Shown: piece by piece, positions 47,029 to 54,941 of the stretch
How the letters are laid out: every line of letters begins with the position of its first letter
How positions within the stretch are numbered: the first letter of the stretch is position 1
Assembly: GCF_002006345.1 (NCBI RefSeq)
Contig: NZ_LZZM01000125.1
Coordinates: forward strand, 1-64,000
Direction: 5' to 3'
DNA: 64,000 bases
Source: Clostridium puniceum
GTDB lineage: Bacteria > Bacillota > Clostridia > Clostridiales > Clostridiaceae
Program-made: the position numbers and the translations under genes
Notes under the pieces: generated by a model
Seen by the model: only the letters and a program-made list of their open reading frames with translations
The model's database searches: none
What the model was told of the DNA's origin: nothing

Positions 47029-47252
47029 AATTCATTCCTCCAATATGTTTTTATAAAATAAAATTTAAGTATATTTTTTAAAATTTAATTGAGTTCAATT
47101 TAATCTCTAAATAAATATTACTGCTATTTATAATATTTGTCAATAAGATTATTTAAAATTTTATTATGTATGTTGCAATAATACAATAACCTTCAAAAGG
47201 TTATAAGCTGAATAAATGACTGAATATATGAGATAAAGAACTAATTACAACG

Positions 47253-47336
47253 TATATATAGGTTCTGATTAATTTGCACCATTAAAAACCATGCATACTA
47301 GATAAGTATATGTAGTTTATTTATTGAAATGTATAT
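47253..47336 (-). repeat. About 85-bp dispersed intergenic repeat, copy 2
   Basis: Read on the minus strand it begins ATTTCAATAAATAAACTACAT and ends AAATTAATCAGAACCTATAT, matching copy 1 at both ends while the centre differs. It lies in the 445-base gap upstream of the CmpB-like membrane gene. A TATGTTGCAAT motif at about 47168 recurs near other repeats. Confidence 0.7.
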
Positions 47337-47473
47337 ATCATCTTAAAAATTATTAGAAATTTTATTATGGATAGAAAATGTAAAGTATAGAAATACTAAA
47401 TTTAGTTTAAAGTTTCTATTAATTATATTAGTATTGTTTATCTAAACTAATTTCAAGGGAGGCGCTTAAAGCT

Positions 47474-48007
47474 ATGAATTTACTATTTTATTTGCTATTT
47501 AATTTTATAATATACTCTTTTATGGGGTGGATAATAGAAGAATTATATACTTTCATTATTACAGGAAAGTTTAAAAAGGAAGGTTTTTTGAAGGGACCAT
47601 TTAAACCTATGTATGGAATTGCAGTTACTTATTTAATTTTATGTAATGAAATATTAGATATTAATAGGATTCCTTTAATATTATTATGCTTTTTAATTCC
47701 AACAACGGTTGAATATATAAGTGGAGCTGCGCTTAAATATATTTTTAATAAGGTTTATTGGGATTATTCTAGCTTTAAATATAACATACATGGATTTATA
47801 ACTCTTAAGTTTTCCTTATATTGGACATTGCTCAGCTTTGTAGGAGTATATTTCTTGCAGCCAGCTATACATAATTTTTATGAACAATGGGAAAGAAATT
47901 TAATCATAGGAATTTGCTTTTTTTCAATCATATTTATAATAGATTTAATTTTAACTTTACAGAATTTTAAGGAAAGCATAATTCTAGGGAATGAGAACTT
48001 GGAGTAG
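47474..48007 (+). CDS. CmpB-like putative ABC-transporter type membrane protein
   Basis: The 177-residue membrane protein has about five hydrophobic segments and the signature YSFMGWIIEELYTFI, then GFLKGPFKPMYGIAVTYLIL. This matches a family annotated as putative ABC transporter type IV, although no ATPase partner is nearby and the role is unproven. GGGAGGCGCTTAAAGCT precedes the ATG. Confidence 0.75.
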   Translation: MNLLFYLLFNFIIYSFMGWIIEELYTFIITGKFKKEGFLKGPFKPMYGIAVTYLILCNEILDINRIPLILLCFLIPTTVEYISGAALKYIFNKVYWDYSSFKYNIHGFITLKFSLYWTLLSFVGVYFLQPAIHNFYEQWERNLIIGICFFSIIFIIDLILTLQNFKESIILGNENLE

Positions 48008-48094
48008 ATAGCTAATAAAAATAATAGATACAATTTATGTTCTTTACATAGAAATTTATAATAATCTTCATGATTCTATAATAAGATATACAAT

Positions 48095-48139
48095 AAAGTG
48101 CCCATTATTTATGAAGGCATATAAATAATGGCACTTTGT
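48095..48139. terminator. Terminator after the CmpB-like gene
   Basis: AAAGTGCCcATTATTTAT (48095-48112) pairs with ATAAATAATGGCACTTT (48121-48137), with one bulge, followed by GTTG. It may also serve the remnant gene on the minus strand. Confidence 0.75.
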
Positions 48140-48162
48140 TGCGTATGTATATAAATATATTT

Positions 48163-48460
48163 TTATTTATAAATTATATTATATAAAGCAGTTAATTTAT
48201 CAGTTAATCTATCAAATGCTTGTAGTGAGTTTTTAATTTTTTTATATGAAATACAATAAACTAATCTAAAATGTCCCAACCATCTTAAAGAAGAAGTAAG
48301 GACAAGCAATAGATTGAATTTTTTATTATCTTCAATTGGAGCTTTAGGCAAGAGATAATGATTTACTGTATTAGTAAGCTATAAAGTTATTGTTATAGTA
48401 ATTTAATATACAAAGTACTTCAATCATCATAAACTATTTCTCTGTAAAGTTCAAATGTTC
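48163..48460 (-). pseudogene. Eroded C-terminus of a PLP aminotransferase
   Basis: The minus-strand frame ending at 48163 reads IEDNKKFNLLLVLTSS, then LGHFRLVYCISYKKIKNSLQAFD. It is clearly related to IEDDKKFCEDAKQFNLLLVPG and RLAYCISYEKLKNSLPAFD of the intact aminotransferase at 50837-52027. A further stretch near 48424-48460 (CATCATAAACTATTTCTCTG) matches that gene at about 51357. The segments between are deleted or scrambled, so this is a third, dead copy. Confidence 0.8.
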
Positions 48461-48825
48461 ATTTTAATTAACAAAGATAAACGAAAATGATTAAAACTTG
48501 TTTCGTGAAAGCTTAAATCAATAAAAATTTAAATTAAAAGATGTTACAAATCTGATAGGGTGTAAAAAAGTATCAGAGGTGTTTAAAGCTGAGAAGCTTT
48601 AATTAACTATAAATGAATAAATTAAAAACCTTATTACATTTGTTTAAGAAAAATCTAATGAATAAAATCACTTTTGGTATAAATATTGCTTAAATATAAT
48701 TTAGCATAGCTAACTGATTTACTTTTTTAGAAATATATATGATTATTTATACACAATGTATTGTATTTATTTAAATTGTGGAAAGATATGTGTCCATAAT
48801 TTATTAAAAGAAAATATAAAATTAG

Positions 48826-48963
<138 letters not shown>

Positions 48964-48975
48964 ATTAGCACATGG

Positions 48976-49389
48976 GAGGTACGTTCAAAAAATTTGTAAA
49001 GGAAATGACTAAAGAAGAGATTAAAATTACAAAAGAATTAGAGGAAAAATTAAAGGAACATATGTGGTTAGGAAATATAAGAAAACTGAAAATATTGCAG
49101 AAAGATATAGTTTGTTAAAAGGCACAGATAAATATGATCAGATTTTAGGAAGTGAAAGTATGGAGCATTCTAAAAAATAATGATTGATGATAGTATGAAA
49201 ATAGATTTAGATGAGATAAATAGAGTGATTGAAGATTTAGTAATACAAAATTTAATTAATAAGGGATTGGGAAAGAATGAAATTGCTGGAATTAATGAAA
49301 AATATGCTAAATTAATATTAGAGTATTTTAAATTTATTAAATATTTTCAGCTGTTTTATATTATGAAAAATTTACATAATAATAATTAA
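48976..49389 (+). pseudogene. Eroded C-terminus of a sigma-54-dependent activator
   Basis: Pieces in three frames recall the end of an enhancer-binding protein: ELEEKLKEHMWLGNIRKL (compare WPGNVREL), KTENIAERYSLLKGTDKYDQ (compare RNIAERYVIF), and KIDLDEINRVIEDLVIQNL, then INKGLGKNEIAGI. The last piece aligns with NIDLKEINRFVEEKVIEML, then SNQGLNKTEIAKQLGIS, of the intact activator at 54942-56855. A 69-codon frame at 49180-49389 covers that last part but is not a gene on its own. Confidence 0.7.
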
Positions 49390-49489
49390 TATGATATACT
49401 TGATTATAGTAAATTATTATATTGAAAAGTATTTTTGTAATTGTTTAAGGTACATTATAGAAAATAATACGCCAGCATGCTAGTAGTAT

Positions 49490-49569
49490 ATTTCGTGCTA
49501 TACTTCGTCAGCATGTTAGCCTAATAGACCTAATATGAGGCAAACATATTTTCTTGTATAGTACGAAAC
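49490..49569 (+). other. Nested 80-nt hairpin upstream of an aminotransferase gene
   Basis: The outer arms ATTTCGTGCTATAC (49490-49503) and GTATAGTACGAAAC (49556-49569) pair with one G-T. Inside, ATGTTaGCCT (49513-49522) pairs with AGGCaAACAT (49538-49547) around a 15-base loop. Just before it, CAGCATGCTAG at about 49474 is echoed by CAGCATGTTAG at 49509. It ends 31 nt before the start codon. It could be a structured leader RNA or a small palindromic mobile repeat; it fits no riboswitch I know. Confidence 0.6.
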
Positions 49570-49600
49570 ATACATAATAAAAATAGTTGGGGTGAATTTT

Positions 49601-50782
49601 ATGTTTTCGGAAAAAATTATAAAAAATTTAAATAATTCTTCATGGATTAGAATTATGTTTGAAGAAGGAAATAGAATTACTAAGATATTTGGAGCTGATA
49701 ATGTTTATAATTATAGTTTGGGTAATCCTATAGATGAACCTCCCATTGAGACAAAGGAATCCCTTAAAAAGTATATTTTAAATGAAGAACAAGGATTGCA
49801 TAGATATATGAGTAATGCAGGATTTCCAGATGTCCGTGAAAAAATTGCAAAGGCCGTGCAGGAGGAAAGTGGTGTAAGTTTAACTGGAGAAAATATAATA
49901 ATGACTGTTGGAGCTGCAGGTGGTTTAAATGTAGTATTTAAATCCATACTTAATGATGGAGAAGAGGTTATAATATTTTCACCATACTTTTGGGAATATA
50001 ATTCTTATGTAGAGAATAATGGAGGAAAGATTGTATTTGTATCCCCTGATACTGCAACCTTTCAGCCAGATTTGAAAGAATTTGAAGAAAAAATTACATC
50101 AAAAACTAAGGCTGTAATTATTAATTCTCCTAATAATCCTACAGGTGTTGTATACAATGAAGAATGCTTAAAGAGTATGGCGGCAATTATAGAAGCTAAG
50201 GAAAAAGAGTATGGAAATAATATTGTTATTGTTTCTGATGAACCTTATAATAAAATTGTTTTTGATGGGATTAAGGTACCTTCAATTTTAAGAATTTTTA
50301 AAAATGCCATTAAGGTAGATTCTTTCAGTAAAACCTTAGGTCTTGCTGGAGAACGAATTGGATATATCGCTGCTAGTAGTAATATTGAAAATATTGACAC
50401 TTTAATGAAAGCGTTAGAATACTGCAACCGTACACTTGGTTTTGTAAATGCGCCAGGATTATTCCAAAAGGTTATAGGAGATTCATTAAATGCAAAAGTA
50501 AATGTAGAAGCGTATAAAGAAAAAAGAGACTTCTTATATGATAATCTTACTCGTTTAGGATTTGAATGTGTTAAGCCACAAGGAGCTTTTTATCTATTTC
50601 CTAAGACTTTAATTCCAGATGATGTGGAATTTTGTAAAGCAGCTACGAAATATAATTTGCTTCTTGTGCCTGGTTCAGGATTTGGATGTTTAGGTTATAT
50701 GAGAATTGCATATTGTGCGGAGTTTGATATGATAAAAAAATCTATACCAGCATTTGAAGCCTTAGCTAAAGAATTTAAATAA
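49601..50782 (+). CDS. PLP-dependent aminotransferase, class I/II
   Basis: This cytosolic enzyme of 393 residues transfers amino groups between amino acids and 2-oxo acids. It has YSLGNPIDEPP, the cofactor-site blocks VGAAGGLNV, NSPNNPTGVVY and IVSDEPYNKIVF, the Schiff-base Lys in VDSFSKTLGLAGERIGY, and the substrate Arg near MRIAYC. ATG 49601 follows GGGGTG; the GTG at 49592 is part of that site. It is about as similar to the convergent gene at 50837 as one expects of old duplicates. Substrate is unknown; aromatic amino acids are a guess from the downstream iorAB. Confidence 0.9.
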   Translation: MFSEKIIKNLNNSSWIRIMFEEGNRITKIFGADNVYNYSLGNPIDEPPIETKESLKKYILNEEQGLHRYMSNAGFPDVREKIAKAVQEESGVSLTGENIIMTVGAAGGLNVVFKSILNDGEEVIIFSPYFWEYNSYVENNGGKIVFVSPDTATFQPDLKEFEEKITSKTKAVIINSPNNPTGVVYNEECLKSMAAIIEAKEKEYGNNIVIVSDEPYNKIVFDGIKVPSILRIFKNAIKVDSFSKTLGLAGERIGYIAASSNIENIDTLMKALEYCNRTLGFVNAPGLFQKVIGDSLNAKVNVEAYKEKRDFLYDNLTRLGFECVKPQGAFYLFPKTLIPDDVEFCKAATKYNLLLVPGSGFGCLGYMRIAYCAEFDMIKKSIPAFEALAKEFK

Positions 50783-50796
50783 TTGATAGTTTTTAT

Positions 50797-50827
50797 AATG
50801 AGCTACTATAATAGGTAGCTCATTTTG
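50797..50827. terminator. Bidirectional terminator between the two aminotransferase genes
   Basis: AATGAGCTAC (50797-50806) and GTAGCTCATT (50815-50824) form a perfect 10-bp stem with T on the plus side and A on the other. Confidence 0.8.
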
Positions 50828-50836
50828 CAACAATGT

Positions 50837-52027
50837 TTATTTTAAGTTATATAACGCTGCAAGCTTATCAAATGCAGGCAATGAGTTTTTAAGTTTTTCA
50901 TATGAGATGCAATAAGCTAATCTAACATGGCCAGGGCATCCGAAGGTTGAACCTGGGACAAGCAATAAATTAAATTGTTTTGCATCTTCACAGAATTTTT
51001 TATCATCCTCAATTAGAGATTTAGGGAACATGTAAAATGTACCTTGAGGTTTAATACATTCAAAGCCGAGAGAGATTAAGTGATTATATAAAAGGTCACG
51101 ATTTTTCTTGTAACTGCTAACATCAACTTCTGCATATAAGGATTTCGCAATGACTCTTTGAAATAATGAGGGAGCATTTATAAAACCTAAAATTCTGTTT
51201 GCAACTTTTAATGCAGAGGTCATTTCCTCAAAACCATCCATTAACGTGTTTATAACCACATAGCCTATACGTTCACCTGGCAAAGATAACGATTTACTAT
51301 AAGAATAGGCTGTAAAAGTATTATTATAATATTTTAAAATGCAAGGCACGAAAGTATCATCATAAATTATTTCTCTATAAGGTTCATCTGAGATTAAATA
51401 AATTGTTGTATTTAATTCTTTTTGTTTTTCATTTAGAAGATTAGCTAAACCTTGTATTACTTCTTCTGAATAAACAACGCCAGTAGGATTATTTGGGTTA
51501 TTTATTATTAAAGCTTTAGTTTTAGACGTTATGTTTTCACTTAAAGCTTTTAAATCAGGTTCAAAGGTTCCTGGAGTAGTTGGAGAAATTATAAATTTAC
51601 CACAAAAATTGTTAACATAGTGGTTATATTCACCAAAGTATGGTGCAAAGGCAATAACTTCATCATCAGGATTTAAAATTGATCTTAAAATTATATTCAA
51701 TCCACCTGCAGCCCCGCAAGTCATAACAATATTATTTCTAGAAAGAGTTAAATCATGTTTTTTATTTAAAAAAGCACTAACATCATCCCTAACATCATCA
51801 TAACCTGAATTATTCATATATCCATGAATATAATTAGGTGTTTCTTCATTTAAAATTTCATTTATAACTTTCTTTATACTCTCTGGAGGTTCAACATTTG
51901 GATTGCCTATACTGTAATCAAAAACATTTTCCTCTCCATAAATCTTTGATAATCGCATCCCTTCTTCAAACATAGCCCTTATTATGGAATTGTTCGAAAT
52001 AACAGATTTCATAGTATTTGATATCAT
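50837..52027 (-). CDS. PLP-dependent aminotransferase, class I/II (paralogue)
   Basis: The 396-residue enzyme has YSIGNPNVEPPESI, TCGAAGGLNIIL, NNPNNPTGVVY, ISDEPYREIIY and the cofactor Lys in YSYSKSLSLPGERIGY, with the Arg region HVRLAYC. A TTG at 52042 is in frame, but the ATG at 52027 aligns with the start of the paralogue and has GGGGGCTAAAG upstream. The two genes are tail to tail, and a third eroded copy lies at 48163. Confidence 0.9.
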   Translation of the reverse strand: MISNTMKSVISNNSIIRAMFEEGMRLSKIYGEENVFDYSIGNPNVEPPESIKKVINEILNEETPNYIHGYMNNSGYDDVRDDVSAFLNKKHDLTLSRNNIVMTCGAAGGLNIILRSILNPDDEVIAFAPYFGEYNHYVNNFCGKFIISPTTPGTFEPDLKALSENITSKTKALIINNPNNPTGVVYSEEVIQGLANLLNEKQKELNTTIYLISDEPYREIIYDDTFVPCILKYYNNTFTAYSYSKSLSLPGERIGYVVINTLMDGFEEMTSALKVANRILGFINAPSLFQRVIAKSLYAEVDVSSYKKNRDLLYNHLISLGFECIKPQGTFYMFPKSLIEDDKKFCEDAKQFNLLLVPGSTFGCPGHVRLAYCISYEKLKNSLPAFDKLAALYNLK

Positions 52028-52246
52028 TTCTTTAGCCCCCAATATATTTTATTAATGTTATAATTTTATCATATTTTCAAATAAGAAAGGTATAATAGTG
52101 TTAAATTTTATAAAATATTTTAATTTTAGTAGAAGCTGTAGAAGGAAATTTTATATTATTTTAAACAAATTTTCTAGATGAGTAGTACTAAGGTTAGAGA
52201 CATTCTTTTATATCATAAAAAGAAAAATATTTTAGATACAAGAGGT

Positions 52247-52351
52247 GTGATGAAAAAAATCATCACTACTAATTCAATTATGAATTTAAAATAAAAGTCC
52301 TAAAACAGAGTTTTATATTCTATTTTATGAAGTTTAATGAAAAAAATCATC
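52247..52351 (+). promoter_or_regulatory. Two palindromic upstream activator sites
   Basis: GTGATGAAAAAAATCATCAC (52247-52266) is a perfect palindrome of two 7-bp arms around six A. A second site, AATGAAAAAAATCATCG (52336-52352), shares 15 identical bases. The centres are 87 bp apart, and they stand about 250 and 165 bp before the sigma-54 promoter at 52504. That is where enhancer-binding proteins bind. The local candidate protein is the activator encoded at 54942. Confidence 0.72.
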
Positions 52352-52503
52352 GTTTTAAATAACGTTTTCTGATAACATTTTCATATTGCGAAAAATATAT
52401 TTAAATTTAAAAATATTTTATAGAAGCAATTAATACACGAAATTGAGTGTTTACAATACATTTCGATATTATTAGGTAATATTTCAAGACAAACATAAAT
52501 ACT

Positions 52504-52520
52504 TTGGCACAATCATTGCT
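52504..52520 (+). promoter_or_regulatory. Sigma-54 (-24/-12) promoter
   Basis: TTGGCACAATCATTGCT matches the sigma-54 consensus, with GG and GC exactly 10 bp apart. It lies 234 bp before the 284-residue gene. The long leader between contains no gene; it holds TATATGTTGCAATTAG and ATTGCAGCATATATAAGG stretches. Confidence 0.9.
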
Positions 52521-52753
52521 ATATATAAATTATATAAAGGTTCTACTTAAAAACTTAAACAAGAAATTATTTAAGATATATATGTTGCAATTAGTTATTT
52601 ACATCATATGTCTGGTTATTTATTCAGTGTATAGCCTTTTTTATGTAATTTTATTATTGCAGCATATATAAGGCTAAGCTTTTCTTAAATACTTATAAAT
52701 TAAGTTAATATAGTTGAAGGAATAACCGAAGAAAATTTGAGGAGGCTATTAAT

Positions 52754-53608
52754 ATGGCGTTAGAATTTAATCCTATGAGAAGTTTGATTTATGTTGATTG
52801 TGTGAAGGAAGATTATCGTATTAAACTAGAAAATTGGTTATATAGATATCATGTGCCAGATAGTATATCACAATTTGGACCTTATGTATCAAAATATGCA
52901 TTTTATGCAGCATTACCTACACCACCAGAAGGGGAAAGGTTTGGTTTAACAAGAATGCAGTTAACAGAACATTATTGGATGGTTAATCCAATGACTGCTA
53001 ATTTTCAACTAAAAGCATTTACAGAATTCTTTCCATTAGATGTATTAAAGTGGCAAGGCAACATTCCAGATGATGGAGATGATATAGTAGATAAAGCTAA
53101 TACGACAAATATGGAAGGTGATAATGCAAGAGCAGCAGGTGGAGATAATGGAATGCCTCCATTTATCTTTGCATTTGTTCCAGTATGTTGGGAGGAAGAT
53201 TTTAAAGGACAAGGAAGAACTATAGAAGATGGACCAAATTATCGTTGGCAATTTGTAATGAAATACCCAGAAGGTGTTTCAGCAGAAGAAGGAGATAAAT
53301 GGTTTTATGAAGAAGTAATTCCTAAATTTAAGGACATGCCGGAGGTTAATAGAATATTATCAAGTAAAATTATTAAAGAAGTAAATGGATGTCAATTCCA
53401 TCGTGTAGTAGAAATGTGGTTTGAAGGTCCTTCTGCATGGCATAAATGTGCAGTAGAAAGAGCGAAGGAGATTTCAAAACCAGCTTGGGCTCAATATGAT
53501 CAATTCCCATATTTAAGACCTAAATTTGAAATTGCAAGTTTATTCTTATCTGATATTGCAAGAAGTGATAATTATTCACAATATAGAGGATATATAACTA
53601 TGCGTTAA
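52754..53608 (+). CDS. Unrecognised 284-residue protein, perhaps two ferredoxin-like (dimeric alpha/beta barrel) units
   Basis: I do not recognise this protein. Two stretches look alike in plan: RSLIYVDCVKEDYRIKLENW with FYAALPTP, and YRWQFVMKYPEGVSAEEGDKWFYEEVIPKF with HRVVEMWFEGP. A helix lies between strands in each, which recalls EthD-like or other dimeric alpha/beta barrel domains. It is rich in Trp, Tyr and Phe and has no signal peptide or membrane segment. GAGGAGGCTATTAAT precedes the ATG. It lies between a sigma-54 promoter and an iron-sulfur flavoprotein gene, so it may take part in turnover of an aromatic or hydrophobic compound. Confidence 0.75.
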   Translation: MALEFNPMRSLIYVDCVKEDYRIKLENWLYRYHVPDSISQFGPYVSKYAFYAALPTPPEGERFGLTRMQLTEHYWMVNPMTANFQLKAFTEFFPLDVLKWQGNIPDDGDDIVDKANTTNMEGDNARAAGGDNGMPPFIFAFVPVCWEEDFKGQGRTIEDGPNYRWQFVMKYPEGVSAEEGDKWFYEEVIPKFKDMPEVNRILSSKIIKEVNGCQFHRVVEMWFEGPSAWHKCAVERAKEISKPAWAQYDQFPYLRPKFEIASLFLSDIARSDNYSQYRGYITMR

Positions 53609-53659
53609 GCAATAGTAATAATTAATAACATAGTAAATGAGTTATAATTAATAAAGTAA

Positions 53660-53742
53660 GATATAAAAAATTATGATTAATTTACTACATAAAAACCATG
53701 TGAAGTGATTAAGTGTGTGTAGTTTATCTATTGATATATATA
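53660..53742 (-). repeat. About 85-bp dispersed intergenic repeat, copy 3
   Basis: On the minus strand it reads ATCAATAGATAAACTACACA, then CACATGGTTTTTATG and AAATTAATCAT. The match to copy 2 runs through the centre too (ATGCATGGTTTTTAATG there). It sits between the 284-residue gene and the flavoprotein gene, so it is probably inside their transcript. Confidence 0.65.
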
Positions 53743-53834
53743 ATTAAATTTAATTATTAAAATCCATGGAATCAAATTAACACTTCAGATTAGTATAGAA
53801 AATTTTTATTAATATAAATTTAGGAGGATAAAAA

Positions 53835-54770
53835 ATGAAAATTTTAGGTATCTCAGGCGGGAGAAAAGATGGTAACAATGATTCTATGTGTAAAGAAGCT
53901 TTAATGGCTGCAAAGGAAATGGGAGCAGAAGTTGAATTTGTGCGTTTGTTAGATCTAGATATAAAATATTGTACTGGATGTACAGCATGCGTTGGCGCTC
54001 TTATGACTGGAAAAGGAAATATGTGTGTATTAAAAGATGATTTTGACTGGTTATTGGACAAGATGTTGGATGCAGATGGAATAATTTTTGCAAATCCAAT
54101 TTTCTGTAAAGGTACTCCAAGCTTATTTCTTACAATTAGAGACCGTTTTGGACCAAGAATGGATAGAGGTAATAATGTAGTAGCTACTAAAATTGCAGAA
54201 GCAACAGGTGGTAAAGCTCCAGATCCAAGAATATTAAAAGACAAAGTAGTTTCTTATATAGGAATTGGAGGATCAGATTGGGTTACAAGATTTCAATGTG
54301 ATTCAGCAATACAAGCCTTAACTCCTATGTGGAAAGTTATAAATAATGAAGTATTCCCATGGTCTACAGGTATTGTTGTAGATGATGATAAAGTTGAAAG
54401 AGTACGTGAGATAGGAATAAATCTTGCAAAAGCAGCACAAGATATTGAAAAGGCTTCTTATAAAGGTGAAGAAGGAGTTTGTCCACATTGCCATAGCAGA
54501 AATTTCTATTTAGATAGAGATTCTACACATGCCGTTTGCTGTATGTGTGGTATTGAAGGCCAGGTTAAAATTGTTGATGGTAAAGTGAGATTTGAATTCC
54601 CAGAAGAACAATTAGAACATGCTCATGATACTTTATCTGGAAAATTAATTCATGCAGATGATATTAAAAAAACTGTTGCTATAAGTATGGAATTAAAAAA
54701 ATCAGATGATTATGCTAAGAGTTTAGAAAATTATAAGAACTTCATTACAGCAGCTAAACCTGAAAAATAA
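53835..54770 (+). CDS. Iron-sulfur flavoprotein of the NADPH-dependent FMN reductase family
   Basis: The 311-residue protein has a flavodoxin-like FMN domain (about 1-200) with GISGGRKDGNND and FANPIFCKGTPS. The Cys set YCTGCTACVGALMTGKGNMC is typical of [4Fe-4S] flavoproteins. The last third adds a zinc-ribbon-like element, CPHCHSRNF and CCMCG. Such proteins move electrons between ferredoxin or NADPH and small organic acceptors. AGGAGGATAAAAA precedes the ATG. It follows the sigma-54-driven 284-residue gene and is probably co-expressed with it, though 226 bp separate them. Confidence 0.83.
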   Translation: MKILGISGGRKDGNNDSMCKEALMAAKEMGAEVEFVRLLDLDIKYCTGCTACVGALMTGKGNMCVLKDDFDWLLDKMLDADGIIFANPIFCKGTPSLFLTIRDRFGPRMDRGNNVVATKIAEATGGKAPDPRILKDKVVSYIGIGGSDWVTRFQCDSAIQALTPMWKVINNEVFPWSTGIVVDDDKVERVREIGINLAKAAQDIEKASYKGEEGVCPHCHSRNFYLDRDSTHAVCCMCGIEGQVKIVDGKVRFEFPEEQLEHAHDTLSGKLIHADDIKKTVAISMELKKSDDYAKSLENYKNFITAAKPEK

Positions 54771-54807
54771 ACAATTTATATATATTTTTCTTCGTATAAA
54801 CCTAAGC

Positions 54808-54851
54808 AAAAAACATTACTATAATTTGCTGTTATAGTAATGTTTTTTATT
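54808..54851 (+). terminator. Strong terminator after the flavoprotein gene
   Basis: A perfect 16-bp stem joins AAAAAACATTACTATA (54808-54823) and TATAGTAATGTTTTTT (54833-54848), followed by ATTG. Confidence 0.9.
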
Positions 54852-54941
54852 GTTTAATTAATTTGTTGGTAAAAAATTTCACTGAAATAAGTTGCAAAAA
54901 TTGATATACTAAAGAAAAAACTATTATTAGGAGTGATATAT

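Noticed and set aside
49180..49389. Stand-alone 69-residue gene
   Set aside because: Its sequence aligns with the C-terminus of the sigma-54 activator at 54942 and the upstream parts are present in other frames, so it is part of a pseudogene.
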